Translations under genes and position numbers: made by a program
Assembly (NCBI RefSeq): GCF_016894345.1
Contig: NZ_CP069798.1
Coordinates: forward strand, 2,067,385 to 2,131,384
Direction of reading: 5' to 3'
DNA length: 64,000 nucleotides
Origin: Paralysiella testudinis
GTDB lineage: Bacteria > Pseudomonadota > Gammaproteobacteria > Burkholderiales > Neisseriaceae
Part shown: piece after piece, positions 9,366 to 17,904 of the stretch
Layout: every line of letters starts with the position of its first letter
Position numbering within the stretch: position 1 is the stretch's first letter
Notes under the pieces: generated by a model
Told to the model about the DNA's origin: nothing
Database searches by the model: none
Seen by the model: only the letters and a program-made list of their open reading frames with translations

Positions 9366-9567
9366 ATACCGATTCTAAAAATAAGATAACAAGGCGGAAC
9401 TGATTTACTTGGTGCTTTAGCACCTTAGTAAATCGTTCTCTTTGAGCTGAGCCGCAGACAGTACACCTAGTACGGAACAGAGTTTGTTGGCGCTTTAGCG
9501 CCGTACAAAGTCGTTCGCTTTGCGCTAAGGCGAGCCAACGCAGTTAGGTTATTTTTAGGATTGGTAT
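9366..9567. mobile_element. Correia-type inverted-repeat element, long 202-bp form (copy A)
   Basis: The ends are inverted repeats (left ATACCGATTCTAAAAATAA; right the complement of ATACCAATCCTAAAAATAA). Inside is the Correia/NEMIS core: ACAAGGCG, then GAGCCGCAGACAGTAC, AGTACGG and AAGGCGAGCCAACGC. Two related inserts of about 50 bp interrupt it, one in each arm, each with a small hairpin (GGTGCTTTAGCACC and GGCGCTTTAGCGCC). It fills most of the 376-bp gap between the Mth938-like gene and hom, ending 43 bp before the hom ATG. The sequence before it (9235-9365) shows nothing clear. Confidence 0.88.
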
Positions 9568-9610
9568 AACCTTACCATAACTACATTTGGCTTTGTTATA
9601 AGGAGCAAGC

Positions 9611-10921
9611 ATGCAGCCTATCCGCATTGGCATTCTGGGCGTCGGCACCGTGGGTGGCGGTACCGTCAAATTACTGCAAACCAACGCCGCCGAAATTGCG
9701 CGCCGCTTGGGGCGCGAAGTGGTGATTACCCGCGCCGCCAGCCGCAATCTTGAGCGCGCCCAGCGCGTATGCGGCAGCGATATTATGCTCAGCACCGAAG
9801 TGGCCGATGTGGTTACCAGCGCCGATGTGGATGTGGTGGTGGAATTGATTGGCGGCACCACCGTGGCCAAAGACGCAGTGGTGGCGGCCATCAGCAACGG
9901 CAAGCATGTGGTAACTGCCAATAAAAAGCTGCTGGCCGAACACGGCAACGAAATTTTCGCCTTGGCCGAACAAAACAATGTGATGGTGATGTTTGAAGCC
10001 GCCGTGGCCGGCGGTATTCCCATCATCAAAGCCTTACGCGAAGGCTTGGCCGCCAACCAAATCGAATCAATTGCCGGCATCATCAACGGCACCAGCAATT
10101 TCATCCTCACCGAAATGCGCGAGCACGGCAGCGCCTTTGCCGATGTGCTCAAGCAGGCACAAGAGCTGGGCTATGCCGAGGCCGACCCCACTTTCGATAT
10201 CGAAGGCCACGATGCCGCCCATAAGCTGAGCATTATGTCGGCACTGGCGTTTGGCACGCCGCTCAATTTCCATCACTGCTACCTGGAAGGCATCAGCCGT
10301 TTGGAAAGCCAAGACATCCGCTACGCCGAAGAGCTGGGCTACCGCATCAAATTATTGGGCATCACCCGCAAAACCGCCGCCGGCATTGAATTGCGCGTAC
10401 ACCCCACACTGATTCCCGAAGTGCGCCTCTTGGCCAATGTTAACGGTGTAATGAACGCGGTGCAGGTACAGGCCGATATGGTGGGCGAAACCCTGTATTA
10501 CGGCCCCGGCGCCGGTGCCGCACCCACAGCCAGCGCGGTGGTGGCCGACATCATCGACACCGGCCGCCTGATGGGCGCCAACGCAGGCAACCGCGTGCCC
10601 TATCTGGCTTTCCAGCCCACGCAAGTGCAAGATTTGCCGGTATTGCCGATGAGCGAAATCACCAGCAGCTATTATTTGCGCGTTTCCGCCCAAGATGAGC
10701 CGGGCGTATTGGGCGAAGTGGCCAATATTCTGGCCGCCCGCGGCGTGTCGATTGAAGCCCTAATCCAAAAAGGCGTGGTGTGCCACGAAACCGCCGAAAT
10801 TGTGATTCTCACCCACAGCACCCAAGAAAAACACATCACCGCCGCCATTGCCGAAATCGAAGCACTGCCGCGCACTTTTGCCCCGGTAACCATGATTCGC
10901 ATGGAGAGCCTGCATGGCTGA
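9611..10921 (+). CDS. hom: Homoserine dehydrogenase
   Basis: NAD(P)-dependent reduction of aspartate semialdehyde to homoserine, the branch point to threonine and methionine. The 436-residue protein has an N-terminal Rossmann domain (GILGVGTVGGGTV at residues 8-20), the central signature FEAAVAGGIPIIKALREG with the following INGTSNF, and a C-terminal ACT domain (about 355-430) beginning YYLRVSAQDEPGVLGEVA. It is the monofunctional form, not fused to aspartate kinase. An AAGGAG site lies 8 bp before the ATG. A Correia-type element ends 43 bp upstream and may affect its transcription. thrC, metX and metW occur elsewhere in the window. Confidence 0.96.
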   Translation: MQPIRIGILGVGTVGGGTVKLLQTNAAEIARRLGREVVITRAASRNLERAQRVCGSDIMLSTEVADVVTSADVDVVVELIGGTTVAKDAVVAAISNGKHVVTANKKLLAEHGNEIFALAEQNNVMVMFEAAVAGGIPIIKALREGLAANQIESIAGIINGTSNFILTEMREHGSAFADVLKQAQELGYAEADPTFDIEGHDAAHKLSIMSALAFGTPLNFHHCYLEGISRLESQDIRYAEELGYRIKLLGITRKTAAGIELRVHPTLIPEVRLLANVNGVMNAVQVQADMVGETLYYGPGAGAAPTASAVVADIIDTGRLMGANAGNRVPYLAFQPTQVQDLPVLPMSEITSSYYLRVSAQDEPGVLGEVANILAARGVSIEALIQKGVVCHETAEIVILTHSTQEKHITAAIAEIEALPRTFAPVTMIRMESLHG

Positions 10922-11318
10922 AGCCGCCACACCCAAGCCGCGCAATAAAATCCGCACCATCCGCATTTGGCTGTGGGTGATTACCCTTTTGTTTGCCGGT
11001 ATGTTTTTTCTGTCGCAATGCGCCATGTCCAAGCCGCAAGCCAAAGGCAAGATTATTGCTTCGTGCGTTAAAAACGGCCCGTTTGCCCCCACGTGGGAAC
11101 AAGAATTGGCGCAATACGGCCTGGCCGGGCAATCCGACAAGGTAATTGAGCCTTATTGTGTGTGCATGTGGGATGAGCCGCTCGAAGCCATGAGCGCCAA
11201 AGAAATCAAGGCTTTTTCCAAAATGACGCCGGATGAACAATTGCAAAAACTGGGCGGCGAAGCCAGCATGGTTGCGCGCCACCAGCAATGTTTGCGCCAA
11301 CAAAAAAGCGGTGTTTAA
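10914..11318 (+). CDS. Single-pass membrane protein of unknown function
   Basis: I do not recognise the family. The 134-residue protein starts within the last codons of hom (8-base overlap), so it is probably translationally coupled to hom. A basic N-terminus (KPRNKIRTIR) precedes one membrane helix (about 19-37) that ends in a Cys. The remaining about 95 residues are predicted outside or periplasmic and carry four more Cys, two of them in CVCMWDEPLE, which may form disulfides. A strong terminator follows, so hom and this gene form a two-gene unit. Confidence 0.8.
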   Translation: MAEAATPKPRNKIRTIRIWLWVITLLFAGMFFLSQCAMSKPQAKGKIIASCVKNGPFAPTWEQELAQYGLAGQSDKVIEPYCVCMWDEPLEAMSAKEIKAFSKMTPDEQLQKLGGEASMVARHQQCLRQQKSGV

Positions 11319-11345
11319 AACATGTTTAAGTATTGCGCCATCCCC

Positions 11346-11375
11346 AACCTGCCGCTTGTTGCGGCAGGTTTTTTT
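11346..11375 (+). terminator. Rho-independent terminator after the hom unit
   Basis: A perfect 10-bp stem (AACCTGCCGC / GCGGCAGGTT) with a 5-nt loop is followed by an unbroken run of T residues. Confidence 0.93.
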
Positions 11376-11543
11376 ATGCTAGGCGGTGCCGAAAACTGCC
11401 GCAGTGCAGCATCGGTGCCCCCTTGCCATTTTACAAACGGCATGGGATAGTTCAGGCAGCCTTGCGTTGCCACAGCCCGCAACCAAGTCAATAGAATAAT
11501 GGCTGCCAGTTTAAATATCTTGGGTACTTAAAGGAAAACACAC

Positions 11544-12299
11544 ATGCAAGCACGCCCGTTAATCGGCATTCCCTGCGATGTCAAACCGGTTGGCAAATGG
11601 GATTTTCACGCCGTTGGCGACAAATACATCCAGGCAGTACAACACACCGCCGGCGATGTGGTATTGCTGCCGGCTTTAGGCGACCAGCAAAAGCTGGCGC
11701 GGCTGCTACCGCAGCTGGACGGCCTGTTTCTCACCGGCTCGCATTCCAATGTGGAGCCGCGCCATTACGGCGAAGGCGCCGCCCGCGAAGGCACTTTGCA
11801 CGACCCCTTGCGCGACAATACCACCCTGCCCTTAATCCGCACCGTGCTCGATTTGGGTATGCCCTTGTTCGGCGTATGCCGTGGCTTTCAGGAAATCAAC
11901 GTGGCTTTGGGCGGCACTTTGCACCAACACATCCAGGAATTGCCCGGCAAAATGGATCACCGCGAGCCCGAAGGCGACATTCCCACCCAATATGGCGACG
12001 CCCACAACATCACCCTGCTTTCAGGCAGCCTGTTGCAACAATGGCTGGGCAGCGACCACACCCGCGTCAACTCCTTGCACCAGCAAGGCATTAAAGACTT
12101 GGCACCGGGGCTCACCGCCGAAGCCGTGGCGGATGACGGTATTATCGAAGCCTTCCGCATCGATGCCGCCAAAACCTTCGGCTATGCAGTCCAATGGCAC
12201 CCCGAATGGCAATACGACCAAAAACCGGCTTCCGTGGCGCTGTTCGGCGCCTTTGCCGCTGCCTGTGCCGCCTACCGCCAGCAAAAAATGCAACCCTAA
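11544..12299 (+). CDS. puuD: Gamma-glutamyl-gamma-aminobutyrate hydrolase family protein
   Basis: Class I glutamine amidotransferase-like (peptidase C26) protein of 251 residues. The nucleophile Cys112 is in FGVCRGFQEINVALGG, and the catalytic His and Glu are in VQWHPEW near residue 220. E. coli PuuD is 254 residues and releases GABA from gamma-glutamyl-GABA in putrescine breakdown. The next genes are a PuuA-like gamma-glutamylputrescine synthetase and a putrescine-type aminotransferase, which supports the substrate. The ATG at 11544 has an AAAGGAAA site upstream. A related amidohydrolase role cannot be excluded. Confidence 0.88.
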   Translation: MQARPLIGIPCDVKPVGKWDFHAVGDKYIQAVQHTAGDVVLLPALGDQQKLARLLPQLDGLFLTGSHSNVEPRHYGEGAAREGTLHDPLRDNTTLPLIRTVLDLGMPLFGVCRGFQEINVALGGTLHQHIQELPGKMDHREPEGDIPTQYGDAHNITLLSGSLLQQWLGSDHTRVNSLHQQGIKDLAPGLTAEAVADDGIIEAFRIDAAKTFGYAVQWHPEWQYDQKPASVALFGAFAAACAAYRQQKMQP

Positions 12300-12327
12300 A
12301 TCCATAACCACAACCAACAGGTGCCCT

Positions 12328-13662
12328 ATGTACAACAGTATTTTTGAGTGGCTCAAAGAGCAACGCATCACCGAAGTAGAATGTATCCTGCCCGACATCA
12401 CCGGCGTGGCCCGCGGTAAAATCATCCCCAAAGACAAATTTATGTCCGAGCCGGAAATGCGGCTGCCTGAAGCGGTGTTGATCCAAACCGTTACCGGCGA
12501 CTTCCCCAGCGACGACATGATGGACCTCACCGACCCCGATATGGAGCTGCGCCCCGACCCAGCCACCATCCGCCACGTGCCATGGGCACAAGACCCCACC
12601 GCCAGCATCATCTACGACTGCTTCACCCCCGACGGCCTGCCGGTGGAAACCGCACCGCGCAACGTACTCAAACGCGTGCTCAAATACTATGAAAACATGG
12701 GCTTGGAGCCTTTGGTGGCGCCGGAAATGGAGTTTTACCTGATTTCGCCCAACCCCGATCCAGACGTGCCGCTCACCCCGCCCATCGGCCGCACCGGCCG
12801 CAGCGAATTTGGCCGCCGCTCTTATGCCATCGACGCAGTAAACGAATTCGACCCCTTGTTTGAAGAAATCTACGATCACTGCCACGCACAAAATCTGGAA
12901 GTGGATACCCTGATTCACGAACTGGGCGCCGCGCAAATGGAAATCAACTTTTTGCACGGCAATGCGCTGGACTTGGCCGACCAAGTATTTTTATTCAAAC
13001 GCACCGTACGCGAAGCCGCGTTTCACCACAAAATGTACGCCACCTTTATGGCTAAACCGATGGAAGGCGAGCCGGGCAGCGCCATGCACATCCACCAAAG
13101 CCTCACCGACATGGCCAGCGGCAACAACGCCTTCAGCAATGAAGACGGCTCGCCCTCAGAGCTGTTTTTCTACTTTATCGGCGGTCTGCAAAAATACCTG
13201 CCCATGACCATGCCGTTTTTTGCGCCCTATGTAAACTCCTTCCGCCGCCTCACCCGCTACACCGCCGCCCCCACCAATGTGGAATGGGGCTACGACAACC
13301 GCACCGTGGGCTTGCGCGTGCCGCGTTCCTCGCCCCAAGGCCGCCGAGTGGAAAACCGCCTGGCTGGGGTGGATGTGAACCCCTATCTGGCCACCGCCTG
13401 CTCGCTGGCCTGTGGCTACTTGGGGATTAAAGAAAAGCTGCAACCCAGCGCCCCCTTGTCCAGCAACGCCTACGAGCTGCCTTATCAATTCCCCACCACC
13501 GTAGAAGAATCCATCGAACGCCTGCGCGCCTGCGAGCCGATTCAGGAAATCATGGGCAAGCGTTTTGTGGATATGTACATCGGCGTGAAAGAAAAAGAAG
13601 TGGCCGAATATTTCCGCGTTATCAGCCCGTGGGAACGCAAATATTTGCTGCTGCATGTGTAA
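12328..13662 (+). CDS. puuA: Gamma-glutamylputrescine synthetase (glutamine synthetase family)
   Basis: ATP-dependent ligase predicted to join glutamate to putrescine. The frame is open far upstream through puuD, but ATG 12328 gives the normal N-terminus (MYNSIFEWLKEQRITEVEC) and 444 residues. Glutamine synthetase features are APEMEFYLI (metal-binding Glu), GAAQMEINFLHG, GSAMHIHQSL and NRTVGLRVP (substrate/ATP Arg). Regulatory features of GlnA, such as the adenylylation loop, are not evident, as expected for PuuA. It follows puuD by 28 bp and precedes an aminotransferase. It could act on another amine, but the context favours putrescine. Confidence 0.9.
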   Translation: MYNSIFEWLKEQRITEVECILPDITGVARGKIIPKDKFMSEPEMRLPEAVLIQTVTGDFPSDDMMDLTDPDMELRPDPATIRHVPWAQDPTASIIYDCFTPDGLPVETAPRNVLKRVLKYYENMGLEPLVAPEMEFYLISPNPDPDVPLTPPIGRTGRSEFGRRSYAIDAVNEFDPLFEEIYDHCHAQNLEVDTLIHELGAAQMEINFLHGNALDLADQVFLFKRTVREAAFHHKMYATFMAKPMEGEPGSAMHIHQSLTDMASGNNAFSNEDGSPSELFFYFIGGLQKYLPMTMPFFAPYVNSFRRLTRYTAAPTNVEWGYDNRTVGLRVPRSSPQGRRVENRLAGVDVNPYLATACSLACGYLGIKEKLQPSAPLSSNAYELPYQFPTTVEESIERLRACEPIQEIMGKRFVDMYIGVKEKEVAEYFRVISPWERKYLLLHV

Positions 13663-13698
13663 GTCAGGGCTATCGGAATCAGGCGGCCCGCGCCAACA

Positions 13699-13750
13699 AG
13701 GCTGCCTGAACCAACATAATTTAAATGGCTGCCCATTTTTCAGGCAGCCT
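13699..13750. terminator. Inverted uptake-sequence pair between puuA and the aminotransferase
   Basis: AGGCTGCCTGAA at 13699-13710 is matched by its complement at 13739-13750, with a 28-nt loop. It may attenuate read-through within the polyamine cluster rather than end it. Confidence 0.5.
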
Positions 13751-13779
13751 GAACAACAGTAACTGCTAAGGAGCAAAAC

Positions 13780-15165
13780 ATGAGCAAGAAAGACTACAGT
13801 AAACAAGACGCCAAACACCATTTGCACCCGTTTTCCGACAATGCCGCCTTGGCACGCGATGGTGTGCGCGTGATGGTGAAAGGCAAAGGCATTTATGTGT
13901 ATGACGATGAAGGCAATGAAATCATCGACGGCATGGCCGGTTTGTGGTGTGTGAACATCGGCTACGGCCGCAAAGAGCTGGCGCGTGTGGCCAAAAAACA
14001 AATGGACGAGCTGCCCTTTTACAACACCTTCTTCAAAACCACCCACCCGGCAGTGGTGGAATTGTCGGCCAAGCTCTCTGAAGTGGCGCCAGCCAATTTC
14101 AACCACGTGTTTTACACCGGCTCCGGCTCCGAATCGGTGGACACCATGATGCGTATGGTGCGCCATTATTGGGCTAGCCTCGGCAAACCAAGCAAAAAAA
14201 TCATCATCGGCCGCTGGAACGGCTACCACGGCTCCACCATTGGCGGCGCGAGCTTGGGCGGCATGAAAGGCATGCACGCCCAAGGCGATTTGCCGATTGC
14301 CAATGTGGTACACATTGAGCAGCCTTGGTATTACGGCTTGGCCAAAGACGGCGAAAGCGCCGACGATTTCGGCATCCGCGCCGCCAACTGGCTGGAAGAA
14401 AAAATCAACGAAATCGGCGCCGACAAAATCGCCGCCTTTGTGGGCGAGCCGATTCAGGGTGCCGGCGGCGTGATTATTCCGCCCAAAACCTACTGGCCGC
14501 GCATCGAAGAAATTTGCCGCAAGCACGACATCCTGTTGGTGGCCGACGAAGTGATTTGCGGCTTTGGCCGCACCGGCCATTGGTTCGGCCATCAGGCCAT
14601 GGGCTTCAAACCAGACATCATCACCACCGCCAAAGGTCTTTCTTCCGGCTATCTGCCCATTGGTGCCGTGTTGGTGAGCGATAAGGTTACCGAAGGCTTG
14701 CTCGCCGGTGGCGAATTCAATCACGGCTTCACCTATGCCGGCCACCCCGTGGCGGCTGCCGTGGCGCAGAAAAACCTGGAAATTCTGCAAGACGAAGGCA
14801 TTGTTGATCGCGTGCACGACAAAATCGGCCCCTATATGCAAAAGCGCTGGCACGAAACCTTCAGTAAATTTAAATATGTGGACGACGTGCGCTGCGAAGG
14901 CCTGATTTGCGGCTTTACCTTGGTGAAAGACAAAGCCACACGCGAGCTTTTCCCCGACTTCGGTACCACCGGCTTGATGTGCCGCGATATTTTCTTCAAA
15001 CACAACCTCATCATGCGCGCCTGCGGCGACCATATGGTGGCCGCCCCGCCCTTGGTGATTACCAAAAAGGAAATCGACACCATGTTGGCAATTGCGGCTA
15101 AATGTATGCGTGAATTTGAAGAGAAAATGGACAAACAGCTGGCCAAAGAAAACGCCGCCGGATAA
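13780..15165 (+). CDS. spuC: PLP-dependent putrescine-type aminotransferase (SpuC-like)
   Basis: Class III aminotransferase of 461 residues. Features are the entry block GMAGLWCVNIGYGRKEL, the cofactor loop YTGSGSESVDTMMRMVR, the ADEVICGFGRTG motif (PLP-pyridine Asp) and the Schiff-base Lys in TTAKGLSSGYLP. The overall pattern resembles Pseudomonas SpuC, which transfers the amino group of putrescine to pyruvate. Being next to PuuA- and PuuD-like genes supports polyamine catabolism. It could alternatively act on gamma-glutamylputrescine or a related omega-amino compound. An AAGGAG site precedes the ATG. Confidence 0.88.
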   Translation: MSKKDYSKQDAKHHLHPFSDNAALARDGVRVMVKGKGIYVYDDEGNEIIDGMAGLWCVNIGYGRKELARVAKKQMDELPFYNTFFKTTHPAVVELSAKLSEVAPANFNHVFYTGSGSESVDTMMRMVRHYWASLGKPSKKIIIGRWNGYHGSTIGGASLGGMKGMHAQGDLPIANVVHIEQPWYYGLAKDGESADDFGIRAANWLEEKINEIGADKIAAFVGEPIQGAGGVIIPPKTYWPRIEEICRKHDILLVADEVICGFGRTGHWFGHQAMGFKPDIITTAKGLSSGYLPIGAVLVSDKVTEGLLAGGEFNHGFTYAGHPVAAAVAQKNLEILQDEGIVDRVHDKIGPYMQKRWHETFSKFKYVDDVRCEGLICGFTLVKDKATRELFPDFGTTGLMCRDIFFKHNLIMRACGDHMVAAPPLVITKKEIDTMLAIAAKCMREFEEKMDKQLAKENAAG

Positions 15166-15184
15166 ACCATTTAGCCAAAATCAA

Positions 15185-15219
15185 AGGCTGCCTGAAACAA
15201 TTTCAGGCAGCCTTTTTTA
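15185..15219 (+). terminator. Inverted uptake-sequence terminator
   Basis: AGGCTGCCTGAA (15185-15196) and its complement (15202-15213) form a tight hairpin with a 5-nt loop, followed by TTTTTT. This is the best-formed uptake-sequence terminator in this part of the window and closes the polyamine cluster. Confidence 0.85.
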
Positions 15220-15225
15220 ATACAG

Positions 15226-16642
15226 AGTCCTCCCTGAAGAATCCCCACCCTCATGATTTAATTAAACAAACGCTCAAAATCCACTATAATCAACTGCAAG
15301 AAACCCCCAATCTACCCCAAAAACCTTGCAGTTATGAAGCCCAAACACACGGACAACCACCCCGACCTATTCCAATTACAGCTGTCCCAAATCATCAACA
15401 TGAGCCACCCATTGGTTAAACTGGCGCATCAGATTAACTGGGACAGAATCGCCACCCAAATCGACACCGTCTACACCACCGGCCCCGGCCACCCGCCGCT
15501 ACCCACCCGCCTTTTGGCCGGACTGCATTACCTCAAACACGCCTTTGACGAAAGCGATGAAAGCGTATTGGTACGCTGGCTGGAAAACCCCTACTGGCAA
15601 TATTTTTGCGGCTACTCATTCCTACAGCACCAACTTCCCTACACCCCACCTCACTGGTCAAATGGCGCCGGCGGGTAGGAGATAAAGCCGAAGCCCTACT
15701 GATTGAAACACTGCGCACAGCCCAAGAAAGCGGTGCCATCCAACCCAGCGAATTTCACCACATCAACGTCGACACCACCGTACAAGAAAAGAACATCACC
15801 TTTCCCACAGACGCCAAGCTCTACCACAAAGCCCGGCAAGTATTGGTCAAAGCCGCTCAAGAGCACAATATTCCCTTACGCCAAAGCTATGCGCGCAGCG
15901 GCAAGAAAGCCTTCATCCTCAACAACCGCTATCGTCATGCCCGCCAATACAAACGTGCCAACAAAGCCTGCAAAACTTTAAAAAACTACCTTGGCCGCAT
16001 CATTCGCGAACTGGAACGCAAAGGCAGCCAAACCGATCAAGCCCTACAAAGCCTATTGGATCGCGCCCGACTGATTTACCGACAACAAACCGGCGACACC
16101 AACAAAATCTACAGTTGGCATGAAACCGCAGTGCATTGCATCGGCAAAGGCAAAGCACACAAAAAATACGAATTCGGTAATAAAGTTTCCCTCGTCAGCA
16201 GCTCGAAGAACAACTGGGTATTGAGTGCCCAAGGATTAGCCAACCCTTACGACGGGCATACACTGGCTGATGCATTGGCACACATGCAGCAAGTGTGTGG
16301 GCATAGCCCGCAACATGTCTACTGTGACCAAGGATACCGGGGACATCAACAAAACGGATCGGGCAAGCCTATCATCCATCTGGTCGGTAAGATTCCGAAA
16401 ACAGCGAGCCGCAGTATGAAAAGATGGATGAAACGCAGAGCAGCAATAGAACCGATAATAGGCCACTTAAAGGCGGATAACCGTATGGGCAGAAACCACC
16501 TGAAAGGGGAAGCAGGCAACCGTTTGAACCCGATTCTGGCTGCCGCTGCCTACAACCTGCGCAAATTACTGGCGTGGTTGTATTTTTGGCTTATGGGGTG
16601 GGTGGGAGAGAGTCGGGAAGAATGGATTCTTCAGGGGTGACT
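15226..16642 (+). mobile_element. IS5-like insertion sequence, about 1.4 kb
   Basis: The left end AGTCCTCCCTGAAGAATCC and the complement of the right end (AGTCACCCCTGAAGAATCC) match at 17 of 19 positions. The flanks carry a direct repeat ACAG (15222-15225 and 16643-16646), probably a 4-bp target duplication. Inside is one DDE transposase gene, broken by a frameshift. The element sits between the polyamine cluster and fnr and disrupts no visible gene. The assignment to the IS5 family comes from the transposase motifs. Confidence 0.88.
15334..16640 (+). pseudogene. IS5-family transposase, frameshifted
   Basis: The first frame (15334-15678) encodes an IS5-type N-terminus ending with FCGYSFLQHQLPY and then reads into an early stop. 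The rest continues in a second frame (through HPTSLVKWRRRVGD) to 16640. One base, probably a C, appears to be missing near 15640, where a normal copy would read LPYHPTSLVKW. The DDE signature is intact: Asp in NVDTTVQEKN, Asp in YCDQGYRGHQ and Glu in EPIIGHLKADN. Without restoration of frame the protein would be inactive. A sequencing error is the main alternative. Confidence 0.87.
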
Positions 16643-16661
16643 ACAGAGATTTATCAAGCCC

Positions 16662-16692
16662 TAAAAAGCGCACCGTATCAAAACGGTACGCT
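16662..16692 (-). terminator. Rho-independent terminator of fnr
   Basis: On the minus strand AGCGTACCGT and ACGGTGCGCT form a 10-bp stem with one mismatch or wobble and a 6-nt loop, followed by TTTTTA. It lies 20 bp after the fnr stop. Confidence 0.82.
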
Positions 16693-16711
16693 GTGCTGCT
16701 ATGACCGCGTT

Positions 16712-17449
16712 TTAAATCGCATGCTCACATCCGGCCACCATGGTTTTCAATACCTCCGGCTGCAAAATCCGGATATGCTTATGTTCTACTTTCACCCAGC
16801 CTTCCTGCTGGAAACGCGATAAAGTGCGGCTCACCGTTTCCAGTTTCAGCCCCAAATAGCTGCCGATTTCCTCGCGCGACATGCGCAAAATAAAATCGTT
16901 GGCCGCAAAGCCGCGATCGCTTAAGCGCTGCGACAAATTCAACAAAAATGCCGCCAAACGCTCTTCGGCGCGCATATTGCCCAGCAGCAGCATCACCCCT
17001 TGATCACGCACGATTTCCCGGCTCATCAGCTTGTAGAAATGGGTTTGTAGCGAAGGCAGCTTGCTGCCCGCTTCTTCCAGATTAACAAACGGCAGCTCGC
17101 ACACTTCGCTGTCTTCCAGCGCCACCGCATCGCAGCTGTGTATCTGCCCGCAAATGCCATCCATACCAATCAATTCGCCCGACATCAAAAAGCCGGTTAC
17201 CTGGTCGCGCCCATCTTGGCTGGCCACCGTGGTTTTGAAAAACCCCGTGCGCACCGCAAACAACGAAGCAAACGGCTCGCCGGAGCGAAACAGGTATTCG
17301 CCTTTTTTCAGGCGGCGGCTTTGCTTCATCACCGCATCCAAATCCGCCATTTCCTCGCCGTTCAAGCCCACCGGCATACACAGCGCATGCAAAGAACAGT
17401 TTGAACACAGCTTCTGCGTCATTTCGCCTTGTTTGTGTAGTGTGATCAT
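16712..17449 (-). CDS. fnr: FNR-type oxygen-sensing transcription regulator
   Basis: Crp/Fnr family protein of 245 residues. The N-terminal cluster-binding Cys at 15, 18 and 24 have the E. coli FNR spacing (C-x2-C-x5-C), and a fourth Cys lies in the DGICGQIHSC region. A cyclic-nucleotide-like beta barrel and dimer helix follow, then the helix-turn-helix SREEIGSYLGLKLETVSR with the recognition residues E..SR typical of FNR. It should hold a 4Fe-4S cluster and switch on anaerobic genes. Met10 is an alternative start. It is divergent from hemN, whose upstream region has an FNR site. Confidence 0.95.
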   Translation of the reverse strand: MITLHKQGEMTQKLCSNCSLHALCMPVGLNGEEMADLDAVMKQSRRLKKGEYLFRSGEPFASLFAVRTGFFKTTVASQDGRDQVTGFLMSGELIGMDGICGQIHSCDAVALEDSEVCELPFVNLEEAGSKLPSLQTHFYKLMSREIVRDQGVMLLLGNMRAEERLAAFLLNLSQRLSDRGFAANDFILRMSREEIGSYLGLKLETVSRTLSRFQQEGWVKVEHKHIRILQPEVLKTMVAGCEHAI

Positions 17450-17607
17450 GTGTGTGCCCGTTGTTTAATAAACCCAAAAATAAACACCCGTCTTAACGAT
17501 GTTGGGTGCGCATCAGCCACCACTCATAAGGTAGCTATTGGCTGTCTTATTAGCTTATTTTTAAATTCAGTATTGTCTGTATTTTCAGGCAGCATGACAG
17601 TTTCTTA

Positions 17608-17621
17608 TTGATGCATGTCAA
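17608..17621 (+). promoter_or_regulatory. FNR box in the fnr-hemN intergenic region
   Basis: TTGAT-GCAT-GTCAA matches the FNR consensus TTGAT-N4-ATCAA at 9 of 10 positions. A -10-like CATACT lies at 17644-17649, which puts the predicted transcription start about 41 bp after the box centre, the class II activation geometry. The 455-bp gap between fnr and hemN (17450-17904) otherwise holds a partial uptake sequence near 17583 and no credible gene. Confidence 0.78.
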
Positions 17622-17904
17622 CGCAATTTAATGCCGATACCGCCATACTGGCCACCGTTAAATACAAGCCTACGCCTTGTCCGGCTTATATTGTTTTATT
17701 TGCTGCCAAAACCTTGCCCAAGCTTACCAATTTTGCCAAACACCACACCGGCAGTAGTATGGGTTGGTATGGCAGTGCATGCTTGCCGATTCGCACTTGT
17801 TGCGCTCGCAGTGTATCATATTTGCCGATGTGCGCCCAAACCGCATAATCACCGCATCAACAAAAACAAACGCATTCATCCACCACCAATTTATTTATAA
17901 AACA

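Noticed and set aside
11881..12327. Upstream extension of the puuA frame
   Set aside because: It runs through puuD in another frame. The glutamine-synthetase start at 12328 gives the correct family N-terminus.
13156..15033. Open minus-strand frame of 625 codons across the aminotransferase and puuA genes
   Set aside because: It is antisense to two well-supported enzymes and its composition (His, Phe, Val-rich) is that of a mirror frame. Neither a family nor a ribosome site supports it.
15638..15660. Programmed frameshift for the transposase
   Set aside because: There is no slippery A-run or structure. A missing single C explains the change better.
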